The translations under genes were made by a program, and so were the position numbers. The notes below the pieces were generated by a model. That model had not been told where the DNA came from and ran no database searches. It worked only from the letters and a program-made list of their open reading frames with translations. DNA of 64,000 bases from Malus domestica (lineage: Eukaryota > Streptophyta > Magnoliopsida > Rosales > Rosaceae), in the NCBI RefSeq assembly GCF_042453785.1, contig NC_091675.1:632501-696500 (forward strand). Direction: 5' to 3'. Below, in pieces: positions 11,567 to 24,070 of this stretch. The first letter of the stretch is position 1; each line of letters opens with the position of its first letter.

Positions 11567-12544
11567 CGCCTCTCTTTCCCCTCTCGCAGATTATTTGCTA
11601 TAAGCCCATACCACACTGAAATACATTTTATCTTCCCTTTCTTATTTGAAAAACATTAAGGACACAAGGCCCAGGCCCTTTATTAAGGACTTCAAACTGC
11701 TCAGTTGAATTGAGTCCTCTTCAGACTCGGCCCAAATTATTTGGCCTGTTTTGTTTCACTTGCCCACTCAAGTAAAATTAAAATTGTCACTTAGTACTAC
11801 GATTTAGTGGTATCCCTCTTTAATGGTAAGTGAAAGGTCTTATGTTCAATTCTTGCCAAAGAAGAATTTGAACCAAATTATTGCTAGCCTATTGTGAGGC
11901 TAAACCCACCCCCTCCCCTTAGCGTAAATAATATCGATTGTTCAAAAAAATAAAAAAAGTAAGATTAAAATTAAGTGTTTGTTTAGGAGTAGGGTAGACC
12001 TATCAAACATGTCATGTTTGTAGTATTCGTATTATTTTCTTGTCATATTTATTATCTTAACAAATTACGTCGTGTTCTAAACTGTTATCTAACTAACCGT
12101 TTATGACGAGCATTTGAATAATTTGTGGGCATTTATGGGTCCCTAAAAAGTTTATGGAGTCTTAAACTTGGATTGTGAAATGCTACTTGGAAAAGATAAG
12201 TATTTACATAATACAATATTCATCTTCAACAATTAGATCTTACAATTCGTTACAAGCTGACAATGAAATTGGAGGGATATCATTTCCCATAACTTTTCAG
12301 GCTGTAAAAATGGCGCCTGCAGCTTACAATATTCCAAGGATGATCAAGCTAGACATTGATCACCGTATCTATATATCTACACGCGAACACAAGAACTAGT
12401 AGATAGCACTTCGTCCAATCCGAGACAGGCGCGTGGCAGGGCAGCAGGTTTTCCTCATTACACTAATTAATCATTCAATTAGCTTAATTAGGTCGTTTAA
12501 TACAGAAATGATCCGAATATGTCCCGAGTGAAATGTCTGTAAAT
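11567..12544. other. Intergenic between two minus-strand genes
   Basis: Contains the upstream flank of the DUF615 gene, a SINE-like repeat (listed separately) and the 3' flank of the J-protein gene. No other gene is supported. Confidence 0.5.
11799..11959 (+). repeat. tRNA-derived SINE-like element
   Basis: The left part has weak pol III A-box-like (TTAGTGGTATC) and B-box-like (GTTCAATTC) motifs about 35-40 bases apart. A body with TTGCTAGCCTATTGTGAGGC follows. It ends in TTCAAAAAAATAAAAAAA, an A-rich tail. This layout fits short tRNA-derived SINEs of woody rosids. Family assignment is by recognition only. Confidence 0.55.
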
Positions 12545-12991
12545 CTACCAGCACTGGTCGGTTTCCCATCTCCGGCCAGTCGACATTGTGGTAGCGTAAG
12601 CGTATGATGAAGCCACGCCCGTCCGCGGCTGTCCGATCAACATCTTGCGGTCATAATCGGCGCGTTTTTGGGCGTCGGAGAGAGTCGAGTAAGCTTCGTG
12701 GACTTTCATGAACTCGTCGGCCGAAGATTTCGCAACGTCCGGGTGCACAACTCTCGCTAATTTACGGTACGCCGACTTTATCTCCTGACACGTGGCGCCG
12801 GCGTGAATCCCGAGCACCTCGTAGAGTGAAGAGTTTGATCCAATGCGGGAGCGCGGCTTGTCGACCGTCGATGTGCACGAGGCGGCAACGCGGTAGCTGA
12901 CGGAGGAGGGAGGGGCGCGTGGGCCGCCGTTGGCGACGGAGAAAAAAGGGGAAGAGGAGCAAGTGAAGGATGAGGATGATATGGAAGCCAT
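12545..12991 (-). CDS. Small chloroplast-type J-protein (DnaJ11-like, type III)
   Basis: Single-exon gene of 148 residues. Residues 1-45 are rich in Ser and poor in acids (MASISSSSFTCSSSPFF...), as in a plastid transit peptide. The J domain spans about 55-114: SLYEVLGIHAGATCQEIKSA, the catalytic HPD tripeptide at 83-85, and the KADYD-like RADYDRKM end. There is no Gly/Phe region, zinc finger or substrate-binding domain, so this is a stand-alone J domain (type III). Such proteins stimulate the ATPase of stromal Hsp70. Length and intronless structure match plant DnaJ11 (J11). The N-terminal half is GC-rich compared with the flanks. A TATA box lies about 80 bases upstream of the ATG. Confidence 0.93.
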   Translation of the reverse strand: MASISSSSFTCSSSPFFSVANGGPRAPPSSVSYRVAASCTSTVDKPRSRIGSNSSLYEVLGIHAGATCQEIKSAYRKLARVVHPDVAKSSADEFMKVHEAYSTLSDAQKRADYDRKMLIGQPRTGVASSYAYATTMSTGRRWETDQCW

Positions 12992-13069
12992 TTCCGAGAT
13001 TGTTGTTTGCTTTGAAATTTGATTGGTAGTGAGTTGGGACTTGTGGGCTAACGGGGTGGGAGTTTGAGG

Positions 13070-13077
13070 ATTTTATA
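13070..13077 (-). promoter_or_regulatory. TATA box of the J-protein gene
   Basis: The minus strand reads TATAAAAT, 79 bases upstream of the ATG at 12991. This is a normal distance for a plant gene with a short leader. Confidence 0.6.
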
Positions 13078-14395
13078 GGCAGTTGGGGATAAGATGCGAA
13101 ACATGGTTAACCGTGGTTAAAAGTGGGGCCGGGGGGGGGGGGGTTGGGTTATCGAACTATGAGGCTTATCCATTGGGAAAATGCCTGACTCAGTGTGGAC
13201 GTCGGTGTCCAATGTACTAAAATCCGACACAGCACATGGGTATATGCCGTTACAGTACAGTTTATAACGTTGTTGGGTTTGGGTAGGTTTTGTACTAGAT
13301 TTTGTATTTATGAGGTTGACAAATGGCAACACGGAATGCATTGGCAATGACACTCTGTCCGTCATTAATTTGCCAAAACTCTTGAATTTGCCATCTGATA
13401 GAATGGCGCATGCGAATTAATTAGCGAAATGTGGTCAAGGATTCAATGACTAGAATTACTAAGGGCGGATGAAAGCAGAGTTCAAAGTGGTCCTAAAATC
13501 CTTGAAGTTTGAAAAGTCTACATGCCGAAGGTACTATGAGAATTCCTTGAATGTTTGGTATATGTTTTTTTGTGCTTACTATATATTTGTTGTAATGCAT
13601 GATAAGGAATATTTCGACGAGCTATGTTGATAACACTCTACAAATTTTCTCTAAAAAACTTGTATTTAACATGGAAACTGCCAAATTCACCACTAATTAC
13701 TGTTGCATATTATGTTCTGAATTATATTAAGCAAACTCATTAGTTTGTTACTTGTGATTGTAGCAACACAAGCGCTCGTTCATATCAAAGTTAAATCTCT
13801 TATTTAAGAGCGTGTTTATAAAGAGGAAAGTGTAGCCTATTGCCTTTTAGCTCTTAGTCTTTAATGTTTCTTGTGTTTTGAAATTGTCGATTCACTTTTA
13901 TTCTTTAAAAAAGACAAGTTTAAGAGAATCGAAATATGCATGGTTCTCAACTTCTTATACTAAAATTATAATCAATGAAAAGTAAAATTTGTCTTCTATT
14001 AAGAGTTACTGAATAGTTTTGATTTCTCCAAAATAGTTGGATTTTAGGCAAAAAGAAATCAAAGGAAGAAAACCGGTGCGAGACAAGAATAGGGAGGTAA
14101 GAAACCTTAATAAAATAAAAATAAACAATAGCAAAAAAAAGTCAATAAATTGTCAAGCGAAACAGAAAGTATAGGGAAATATCCAGTTTTTAATATTAAG
14201 TATTGACGCGGTTTGTTGAAGGCAACCGCCGGACAGGGAAGCACAGCTGGGATGGCCCACCGCGGCGGAAACACGAATCTTTGGCTCGCTGGACACGTAA
14301 GCGGTGTAAGCAACGGGCGACCGACTTGGCATGTGGGTTACCGACGTGCTGAAGGAACGGCAGGAATTTGGATTCCATTCGCGTTCAAATTGTGG
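13078..14395. other. Intergenic, nothing recognised except a poly-G run
   Basis: AT-rich spacer with no supported gene. A run of 13 G at 13131-13143 lies just upstream of the J-protein promoter. Confidence 0.5.
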
Positions 14396-16256
14396 TGGGA
14401 TGACAATTCTAAACGTTAATACCGATAACCGTTGATAATCACCCGAATAGATTGAATTTAGGTATGAAAATTCGGTTATAATTTAGATATGGGAAAAAAC
14501 CGTGAATAATATTCAATTATGATTTTGGATATAGTTATAGGGGTTCACAATCCGTATCTGTCCAAAAATTTGAACCGAATTATATATAATTATTTACCTT
14601 AAAAACTATTAAGCCTACGTGGCGCACATGCCGAGTAATATATGAGCTAACTGCGTCATTCGGTTGAATGTGGGACGTGCCAACTCGTCGGCCAAGGAGT
14701 AAAATATGTTGATGTTGCGTTGGGTGCGCGGCCGACTTCTGCGTCTTGCGATTACGACCAAAAAAGGAACACGTCTCGGCCTCTTGGGTTCTCAAACCTG
14801 AAGACAAGGCTACTATTTTTACGAAGTTCACAAATCGTCATCGTCGGATTCGGTTACAGTGATGATATTCGTCAGAGTAAACTCACGCCGAATCGACACC
14901 AAAGTGTAAAGGCACAAATACTCAAAGCAAATATAAGTTTTAACAATAAACGTGGTTTGGCCGTCATAATGCCGAACTCTATATCCCACTTAAGAGTATC
15001 CAATCATAAAATAACTCAGCGTACAATATGTCAAGCCCAATAAACTATAACACATCACTTCGCCGAGAAGGCTAATGAGATGACCTCGACCAACAAAGAT
15101 TTGGAAATCCTTCTCGACCAAGACTTGGATAGATAACCAGTCACCCTCGACGCAGTGCTATCTATGCCGGCTGAAGATGCTGCGAGATTGGGTGGTTTTA
15201 CGGTGACAATGCTATCTATGCGGACTGAAGATATCACCGACTGCCTTTACAGTGCTGTTTATCCAAACTGAAGATGTATCAGCGAAAAGAGAAAAGGAAA
15301 AAGTCTCAAGGTTGTTGAGAGAATTTGCGCAGGGCAGTTGTGTGTTGAATTGAATAGAGGCTTGAATGATGCACAACCTCTTCTATTTATAGCGGCCAGC
15401 CTGTATTGAGTCTCAATCCCTCTCGGATTAGAACTCTTTTATCTCGGCCAATCTTATTCCCAATAGGACTTTGAATGTAACTTGTTATCAAACTTTATTC
15501 AATCTCATTATCCTAATTCTGTTGTAACTCCTTTTCAAAACAGAATTCGTCTACATTCCAACTTCCCATATGATATAGCCAAATTTAACTGTGCGGCCCA
15601 TGGACTAAATATCAATAACACCTGTACACGACTTCTGGACCGAGAACGAATCTAAACTCGGCCTATCCGATACTGGGCCGAAAAAGATCTAAGCTCGGCC
15701 CAAAACAATATTTTTGGGCCCAAACAATAATATAATAGTATTTTTATATAAATATAATATATATGTATATATATTTATTATTCACCAAATCTATTCTCTT
15801 GAGAATACAAAAGTTACACTCTGTGAGTTACATTTTGTAGGCAAGTTAAAAAGTTTTGATATGGATCAAAATCTATGAGAATCCAAACCAATAGTATTTA
15901 TAGGAGATATCAAAGATCAGCAACATTATAAATGTTTAGCTTTAATTTTTATGCTCCATAAGATCTATTCATTAAATCATTTTATACATCAAATATTTAA
16001 TGATAAAATTAATATTTACTAAATTATCATGCGTCAATTGAACGAATATATTTTTTGCATTGACGAAGATGAGTATAACCGTTAACTGATCGAGAATCCG
16101 TTGCCCGGTGTGTATGATTATGAATAATACCCGATGATTAATTGGCGGTTATGAATATAGTTAATATTATGGTTACAAGAATGGATAAAGTTAATTTTCG
16201 TGGTTATAGAGATGGATATAGCATTTCCGTCCCCAAAACGAACCGTTGCCATCCCT
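14396..16256. mobile_element. hAT-type non-autonomous element, interrupted by an LTR fossil
   Basis: The ends read TGGGATGACAA on the left and ...TTGCCATCCCT on the right, which is the inverted AGGGATGGCAA. The flanks are AATTGTGG (14388-14395) and AATTGTGA (16257-16264), an 8-base duplication matching at 7 of 8 positions, as hAT transposases make. The arms carry repeated GGTTAT/ATGGATA motifs typical of hAT subterminal regions. No transposase reading frame is seen. About 1.1 kb of the interior (14591-15726) is a later LTR insertion, so the element itself is about 0.72 kb. Confidence 0.7.
14591..15726 (-). mobile_element. Solo-LTR-like fossil, LTR retrotransposon, nested in a hAT relic
   Basis: On the minus strand the block begins TGTTTGGGCCCAAAAATATT. 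It carries a TATA-like TATAAATAG with a following leader-like stretch, and has no gag or pol coding. It is flanked by ATAAT on both sides (14586-14590 and 15727-15731), the 5-base duplication expected of an LTR-element insertion. I read it as a single LTR left after recombination of a larger element. The family is uncertain (Gypsy or Copia). It is younger than the hAT element that holds it. Confidence 0.6.
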
Positions 16257-16262
16257 AATTGT

Positions 16263-16425
16263 GAGAATCCTATGGACTCTCACGTCTTAATCATTCATCG
16301 TGCATCGTGTGGTCAGAATCATTTGACTTTTTATATAAAATTAAATACAAATAATATCTGATAAAAACTAACGCACAATATACGATGAACGGTTAAGATG
16401 TAGGCATATCCTCTTCCGAATGGAA
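16263..16425. repeat. MITE-like inverted repeat
   Basis: The left part (GTCTTAATCATTCATCGTGC...) pairs with the inverse of the right part (...ACGATGAACGGTTAAGAT). It resembles the element at 26619-26821 in its CATCGT/ACGATGAACG core, so the two belong to one family. Outer ends are approximate. Confidence 0.55.
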
Positions 16426-18027
16426 GTATGAGCGCAATAATACCACCAATGACAACTGGCCCCGTCGGCTTGAGGAACCCTGTGGTCCCATGAGCAAATG
16501 TGACTGATATTATTTGGGTTCATCCGTTGGAGTACCGATAAGGATAAGATCAAGTTTGTGCCAATGTTCCAACGTATGACAGGACGAAAACGCCACATTA
16601 GAAAATGCTGAAAGCTGGTTATGCTACTAAGGTTACTATTGATGATACGTTATTTGATTTGTAAATTTAATTTAAAATTTTAATCTTCATAACATTATTT
16701 TATAACTTATGCCCAGCTGGCTGTTTTGATAAAGACTTTACAATCTTTGGTAATTGTATAAGTACAAAATTACGTATGTAGTAAATTTGATTTGTGCGGA
16801 GGGTGAATTTTTCATGGGAAAAGTGAAACATTGCTTAACAATTTTAACAGTATTGAGCATGTTTGTTCAATGGCCAATTAATTTTTCGTGGAATGCTTAC
16901 ATTCTAATTAATAAGGTATCGTAACAAGTTATACACGCGCTTCATCATCTAATATGTACCCGTTGTTAACATGTTAAGTTTAAATGGTATGACACTTGAA
17001 ATGCGCCTTGCAAAATTATACCAAAAAGGTATAATAATTCAAATAAACTACATATTGTCATCATGTAGCTAATTAATTTTAGATTCAATATTAATATGGG
17101 CATGAGGGCCTAGCCACCCAACTTCGATTGAGTTCCAACCGTTTTTACATATTTATTCATATCCATTTATTGAGAATGCACATTTTATGCGTTTGTCCCC
17201 ATCACCAAAAAACTCAAGACTGGCCTTGCTAATCGGCGATTAGTAACTGCTCCCTCCTATGTCTAATTTAGTCTGTACTGTTCATTGTATTAGGTATAAT
17301 ATTCTGGTATGTAATGTTACATAGAATGATAAAGATTCAACGTATACAAATCAGGTAACCCATCAAATCAAATGTTAACATAAACAAGAACGCATGCATG
17401 CATGTGCATGGAAGGGAAAGGTGTTGGATTAGCAGAGAAAGGGCGGCCAAAGACTACGGCATGCATTTGTGATCTCCAAGCCAAAAATAACGTACCCTAG
17501 TTCCCTTCCCCACCTCCACGTGAGGAGACCAGCACTCTCTCGATTTACTACACAAAACCATATAAACCACGTAAAGCTTTTTTAACACTCTCCGAATCTT
17601 GCTCCGATCCTTTGGGCTTTTGAGTACGTGCGCACTTCTCAATTCAGTTTCTTGAATCTTAATTTGTTCTCTCTTTAGCATTAAGCAGGGACGAGCAGAG
17701 AGCTAAATGGGGACGATGTGCCCTGTATTTGCGACGCACATGAAATTTGGGCGGTGCTGCGTTACATGTTAGAAATCTAGTTGAATTGAGACGTCATGTT
17801 ATTGACTGCCACCTCTTTTGAATACACTGACATATATGAGAATTAAGAGAAATGCTAATGCGACTCTTTATGAGTTATATGCCACTTCATGTATTGGACA
17901 TAACATTTTAATGTTAGTGTAAAAATTAACGTTAAATTGTGAGGTGGCAGATAATCCTTTAAAACAGTTCGCCTTTTTTGCTAAAAAAGGGCACCATCAA
18001 GATCTTGTGTTTTTCATTGCAAACTTT
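16426..18027. other. Intergenic, nothing recognised
   Basis: AT-rich. A 75-codon minus-strand open frame at 17454-17681 has no family features. A (GCAT)n run lies near 17393-17407. No supported gene. Confidence 0.5.
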
Positions 18028-18035
18028 GCGCTGGC

Positions 18036-18923
18036 TAGACCTGTAAACTGGTCGGGTTTATTGGGTTTGGGTCGGATTGAATCCGACCCGTTAAGCTAAC
18101 GGATCATCTGAACTCAACCAGTTAAGCTAACGGATCACCCGTTTCAACCCGTTAACCTTTTTTCTTTTTCTTTTTTACATTTCATAAAAAAAAAACTGCA
18201 GAGACATCTTCATACTGCATATTTTAATGAAACTTTTGGGAAGGTCTGAATTCAAAAGTTTGACAAAGTCAGTAGCCAAATTTTAATAAAATTCCATGGA
18301 AACATCATATCTTTCAAGAAGGGTATCCATAAAGTTTCAACTTTTCAACAATCCCAAGTCTGATTTTTCAAATTTTCAAGAAACCCAACTGGGATGTGAG
18401 ATTTTGGAACTGATTCTATAGAGAATTGAAAGTGAAATGAAAAATGGAATCTGGGTTACGAAGAACTCGACCCAATTGGGCAATTGAGAAAATATCCAGA
18501 AACAGATAGCAAGATTCAGATTTTGCACAAACCAGCAAACAAGTTATGAACAGGAAAATAAATTGAATTGAACAAACAATAATTGAATAAATAAAAGCTG
18601 CTTAAACTTATGGAATAACTAAGAAAGATAGCAAACTGGTTATGTCTTAGAGAGCATGCGACGGTGCGAGAGAGAGACGTGAGGAACTTGAGGTTTTCTA
18701 TCAGGACTATTGAAATTACACAAAAGTCCTCAATAATGGATCTTAATGGGTGGTTAACGGGTTTCGTGAGTTCATCCAAATGACCCGTTATTTAACGGAT
18801 GATTAACAGGCTAACTCGTTAACTACCTGACCCGTTTATCACTCACCCCAATACTAATTTTAATGGATCATGTTGGATCGGGTCAGGTCGGATTAATAGA
18901 TCGGATGAAAAATGACAGGTCTA
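18036..18923. mobile_element. 888-bp hAT-type non-autonomous transposon
   Basis: Terminal inverted repeats TAGACCTGTAA (18036) and ...TGACAGGTCTA (18923) are flanked by 8-base repeats GCGCTGGC (18028-18035) and GCACTGGC (18924-18931), 7 of 8 identical. Both ends are rich in repeated ACCCGTT/AACGGGT and GTTAAGCTAACGGATCA motifs, the subterminal binding-site style of hAT elements. The interior has no transposase frame. One or two changes between the flanking copies suggest an old but not ancient insertion. Confidence 0.82.
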
Positions 18924-18931
18924 GCACTGGC

Positions 18932-20699
18932 AACATACGATGATTGGCTGCTTGTACGGAGTAAGACGTCATAATTGTGAGTCCAACTTTAGAGGATTTC
19001 TGTTTGGGCCTATATATCATGAACTCTAAAACAGGTCCAAACAAAACTTAATAATTAATCAGTCTCTGTCCAAAGGCTTACAGGGCTGGCCCACCAACAA
19101 GTTAACACAAGTTCAAGGATGTGGAGGTCGCAACCGGAAAAACTTCCGAGTATGTTTGGATGAGGATTTACAAAATTTAAAGGATTAATGTCCAACTTAT
19201 GAAAAAAATAGACATCACAAAAGTACGGGGAAGATATTTGCAAAACCCTAATTGGGGTTATTATCTACAAAGTCACGTCACATTTTATGATCCCTTTCTT
19301 CATAGCTTGACATAAATCCCTCAAATCTTGTAAAACCCTTGTCAACACATACCCTAAAAGAAGTTCTGGATTTCAACCTTCTGTACAACATCAATTTATA
19401 TGACGAGGAAAGTGAATGGGTTAACCTGGAAGGACCAACAAACCCATGCCACACTTTCAAAACCTCCCACCTGCGATCACTCTATCACCTACGTATGGGT
19501 GGATCACTGTCACGTGAGTTTTCAATATTATTTTATTGAAATGCTACGCCATGGTATTAAGGATTGTCTTCTATGTAAGTTATTCTCGTTTGGACGGACA
19601 TATTTACTTCTCTTAAAACGCACAAGCAAGAAAAACACTAAAGTCAAAACTCCCGCATTCAAGCCCCACCATCCGCTCTTGGTCCCATCTATCGTGTTTT
19701 GGTCGAACAGCCCGCACCAGCACCACAGAGTTTGGACCATGTTGAAGTATGTCTCACATCGAAAATTAACCTTATGAAGTTAAATCTCCGGCATGTGACC
19801 TGAGGCATGTGATCCTATTCAATGCACTCCACCATGAATAAATGTCTTTGTGTGGTCCCACGTTAGCATGTCCCACGTTTGAAAACTCACGAAACAAAGC
19901 TCCAATGTATTGGAAGATGGATCTGGAGAGTTTAACCTATGAGAGAACGCACGGGGGCATCCCACATCGACGAGGGAGCACAAGATTAGTTGAAGCGGTG
20001 TGTATAACAGGACGGGACAGAGCAATGAAAATGCATGATCCTTCAGGCAGAAACGGGATGTGATGAGTGGTCATAATTCGCAAATTAAAATGCGAGAGAT
20101 GGGTGTCTGCCCCAAAGCCTGTTACGACAATTGGGCACTCTCCTCTTATACCATCTGATCCCCAGTCTATTTTATTTTCAACGTTTACCAAATTTAATTT
20201 TCAGTAGTTTCAATTTTCAATTCAAATACACTCGATTAATGAACTGTTATTTTTTATTATTAATTTCTAGTGTTTGGTTTGATAATTGTTATGGTGCCAT
20301 CATGATTTAATAAGAACGTGTAAAAAATATATATTCTAACGTAGTGTGATCAACCAACACTTGGGAGTCAATGGGTACAAACCATATATGAATAACACAA
20401 TATTAGCTAATACGTGTGATTGTGTTCTAGTATCACATCAAATTTTCTACAATAGTGTAATTTTGCTCATCCCCAATTAGTTGTCGTAAGATTAGTTTGA
20501 TATAACTGATTTAAAACACGAATCTCGAGATTTAAACTAATCATTAGGTTTAAGCGTCACCCTCACTTTAGGGGTGAAAAAAATTGCATATACAATAAGC
20601 CTGTTCTTCTCAAAACTATACACAGAGAAATATAATATTTGTAAGAGAAATATAATATTTGTAAAAGAATTTGATTAAAAACTCGAAAGTAAAGACTCA
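18932..20699. other. Intergenic, no supported gene
   Basis: Several open frames of 60-125 codons occur on both strands (e.g. 19400-19777 plus), but none has a recognisable family. CATCCCACATCG-like strings at 19749 and 19960 are reminiscent of small LTR elements but could not be bounded. Confidence 0.45.
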
Positions 20700-23600
20700 C
20701 TATATTGAATCTAAGCCGTCCATGACATCCAAGGTATTAATCTTTGGCTGATCCTGATCCAAGTTTTTACCTCTTGAACCCAGCTCCCTCGTAGGGGAAC
20801 TCCCTGTGCTCTTGCTCAAAGCCCAAACTCCTCTTCTTTTCGTCTTGGTAATCGAAAATTCTTGACTTTTACTAATTCCAGGAACCCTTCTCATCCTCCC
20901 CATGACCTCGTCTAATAAGTTCCGGTCTTCTTCCGAAAGTTGAATTCTTTGGGGCTTGGTGCAGTATGTCTTGGTTAAAAACTGCTGCATCTTGGAGTGA
21001 ATATCCAACCCTTTACGAGTTGGAGACCTTGTATGCAAGGGCTTCAAACCGTGATCTCCTTGTCTTACAAGGTTGATAAGATGGTGAAGCCATGTCACTA
21101 ATTCAAGGATGTAGAGATCAGTCTTCTGCTTATCTGCATGATATAGCGTCTGGAGGCGGATCAGGTTAATTTGTGAGGATTCATTCTTACCAAACTCAGT
21201 ACTGAAAACAGAAAAACAAACGTTAGAATTGGACTCTATCCCTTCAATTGTATTATATATAGAGAGAGTGAGAGAGAGAGAGAGAGAGGACTGACCCAGA
21301 ATTTGCCCATTCTCCAACCCACCCGAAACCTTGATGTGCTCTGCCCCAAATTGCAACATCAGAAGAACAAAGATTAGTGAATGTAAGACAGTAACGGCAA
21401 TGCATAACAAAATTGTTGGCAGAGTCTGATTTAAAAGAATGAAAACAAACGAAGGCAAAGCTTTGCAAGCAATTTCCGATTAGCATGCTACAGAACATAC
21501 TTGTTTGTGTTTGTGGAAACTGGAACAAGCCACTGGAGAGTCTTTTCCATTTCTTCCTTGACCTGAGGAACACAGAGCTGCAGAAACGCAACATGAAAAA
21601 GGATAAGATGATTGGCATGCTGAAGCTCCAAGACAGAAAACCGAAACCATAATGAGGAATCTACAATATAAAATAATGACAAATGTATGTGTAACATGCA
21701 TTGTGATACCTCTTCCTTGGCATCAAGAGTCTGCAATCGGGACCGTAAAGCTTGTTTAACACTATTTGGCAACCCTTGATATAATGTGTCCCTTGTGTTT
21801 GGAGGGAGGGAGGTTGGTCGGGACACCTATTAAGATTAATCATTCATGAGTACATTTTATTTTGCAAACACAATATAATGGAATAGAGAATTAAGCTTAC
21901 AATGTTATCAATTTGGTTGATCATGTTAGCGTAGTGTAGTGCAAGACCAGCTACTCCTAGTCTTTGAGGATCCGTGCTCTTCTCCACTCTAACCAAAGTC
22001 ACACCTGGAAAAAGCAATCATAATGTACAAGATTAAAATAGCGCATTTTAGAGAGTGCGGGAAATGAAACTGCCAGCTATATCAAAAGTGAGCACGTGAT
22101 CTACGGAGTGATAACGCAAACTCAAGTTGATCATTAAGTTCCTTGAGGCAGGATGAAGAAAGTTATAATGACCAACTATTCTATATACACTAAATATTTG
22201 ATATCGGTGTGAGATGCTGCTCCTACCATTATGTCCAAATGCTTCCAAGATTGCTTGATGTATATAAGTAACAATATCAACAAGTTTCTCGACAATCTGC
22301 AAAGAGAAAATGAATTCTAATGAAATCCTATTGTGCCCTGTTGAAAGGCAAATAATGAACTACCACAGCAACATCTTTCCATTGCCTGCATTGCTCTGAA
22401 TTTTTTTTGCAAATGGTAGCAAACGATTATGCAATTTGAAAAGCGGTTCACGATAGTACCTCATCCAAATTTTTAGCCCAAAGAGATTTCTTTTTCAAGC
22501 TACTTACAAGCTTTCTTTGTTGCTTTACATCACTTAGCAACATCATCAGAGTCTCTCCTGAAATTACAAAGAGAAAGTATCCAGAAATGTCTTATGATGT
22601 TATAAACTAGACTATTCAAATACTCAAAGGATGACACTCACTGAAAGTCAAGAACAGAAAGCAAACCAACAACAAAAATCGAATTCCATGCCTAACCTTT
22701 TTGAGGGAGATTCAAGGCTTTTGCTTCCTCTAGCTTTCTCCGGTAATCTTGTTCAAATCTGTCCAGTGAATTTAATTCATGATATAATTCCTACAAATGT
22801 CGGAAAAAATTAGTTTCTTCAAGTTGGACTCAAATATATAAAAATTGTTGGTTACTATGAATCTGCAACTTACAGAAGTATTCTGAGCAAGAGAGGTCAA
22901 TTCCTGCATTGTCATTTCCGCCTCTGTTCGTAGCTGTTTGTAACCTAAATCATCATCTGAATCTAGTCTGAAAATCAATTTCACCGAATATATTAAAAAT
23001 GGCAAAAAATCATAAATATAATCGCAGCATAATTCTCATGAATCTACACACCTTGAGAAGTATCGACCCAGGCTATGCCACTGTGGGTCTTTACACAAGT
23101 CTCCAAACCTTATTACTTCACGTGAGAAAACTTCAAGCTCTTCCCTGCAGGTGCGCATGCAACGAAAAAAAAGGTCAAGATAACAAGAGGCAACGAATAG
23201 CTTCAACTAAATTCAACCTATTCTCTACAACAACCAACAACCTTTTGTCAGAAGCGGCAATGCGTAGCAACTCCTTCATATCTTTAGAAACTAAGTTTTG
23301 TACAGCTTCCGAAGGTAGAACATCTTTCTTTAGGAACTGGATGTTTTTGTCCGATAGAGATTGCAACAAGTTTGCACCTTTTGTGATTGTATTAGCTACT
23401 TCAAACGACAATATAGAGATCCTATTGCCTTTAGACGCCCCGCCAGTAAGAAATCCGCTATTGACATTCAAATTTGACATGCCACTGCCGAGCGTATCCA
23501 AAACCTCTACTGCCCTCTCCAGGCCAACAATGCCAGCCCTTCCTATGAAGGAGTTCTTCGGGGTGACCTGCCATAGAAAACACAAATTAAAGCAATAATG

Positions 23601-24070
23601 CCACAATGCTTCTACGATGGCTAAAAGTGTTTTCTGACCACCAAATGCACTTTTGACTACATTTGACATAAAAACTTAAAAAGCGTCTATGGGTCGTATA
23701 AGTGCTTCACGGAGAAGCATTGAGAAAATACTTCCAACATTTTCCAAGTTCCAAACAAAAAATACATCGATCAATATTCCCCGAAAACATTCTAGTAAAA
23801 AATTAAAGCAATCGATACCTTGCTAGTAGCAGTCCTAGCGGGAGTTGAGGGCTTCAATTCGCGGGAAATTGAAGACCGCAGTTCGCCGGAGTCGAACCTA
23901 TTTGGTGTTTTCCAAGGAGCAATTCCTTCGGAAAACGAGGAATTAGAATTCTCCTTGTTCTTGCCGATGGTCTTCATCGACTGGAGTTTCCCGGAAAATC
24001 CCGAACTTTTCCCTCCGTAAATATCGGGATTTTCCTTAGCAGACACCCCGCCCGAGCACATCCCACCCAT
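20700..24070 (-). CDS. PSI1: PSK SIMULATOR 1-like protein (DUF3475 + DUF668)
   Basis: Twelve minus-strand exons (24070-23819, 23567-23242, 23144-23052, 22967-22874, 22790-22697, 22557-22460, 22296-22227, 22004-21901, 21826-21710, 21577-21501, 21340-21296, 21201-20700) keep one frame and give 623 residues. The chosen start gives MGGMCSGG, an N-myristoylation-type N terminus as in Arabidopsis PSI1; an upstream in-frame ATG at 24142 would bury it. After a Ser-rich head, DUF3475 begins near residue 130 (ISILSFEVANTITKGANLLQ), with KREELEVFSREVIRFGDLCK-like features following. DUF668 covers about 343-475 (STDPQRLGVAGLALHYANMI, EMEKTLQWLVPV, AHQGFGWVGEWAN). The C-terminal exon ends with basic and Ser-rich sequence. 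PSI proteins promote growth downstream of phytosulfokine peptide signalling. Their biochemical activity is not settled. Confidence 0.93.

Noticed and set aside
17454-17681. 75-codon Lys/Arg-rich minus-strand frame
   Set aside because: No homologue recognised, no promoter or splice context, and flanked by simple GCAT repeats.
22999-23598. 199-codon plus-strand frame
   Set aside because: Antisense shadow of PSI1-like exons 2-3 and their intron; the minus strand has the conserved protein.
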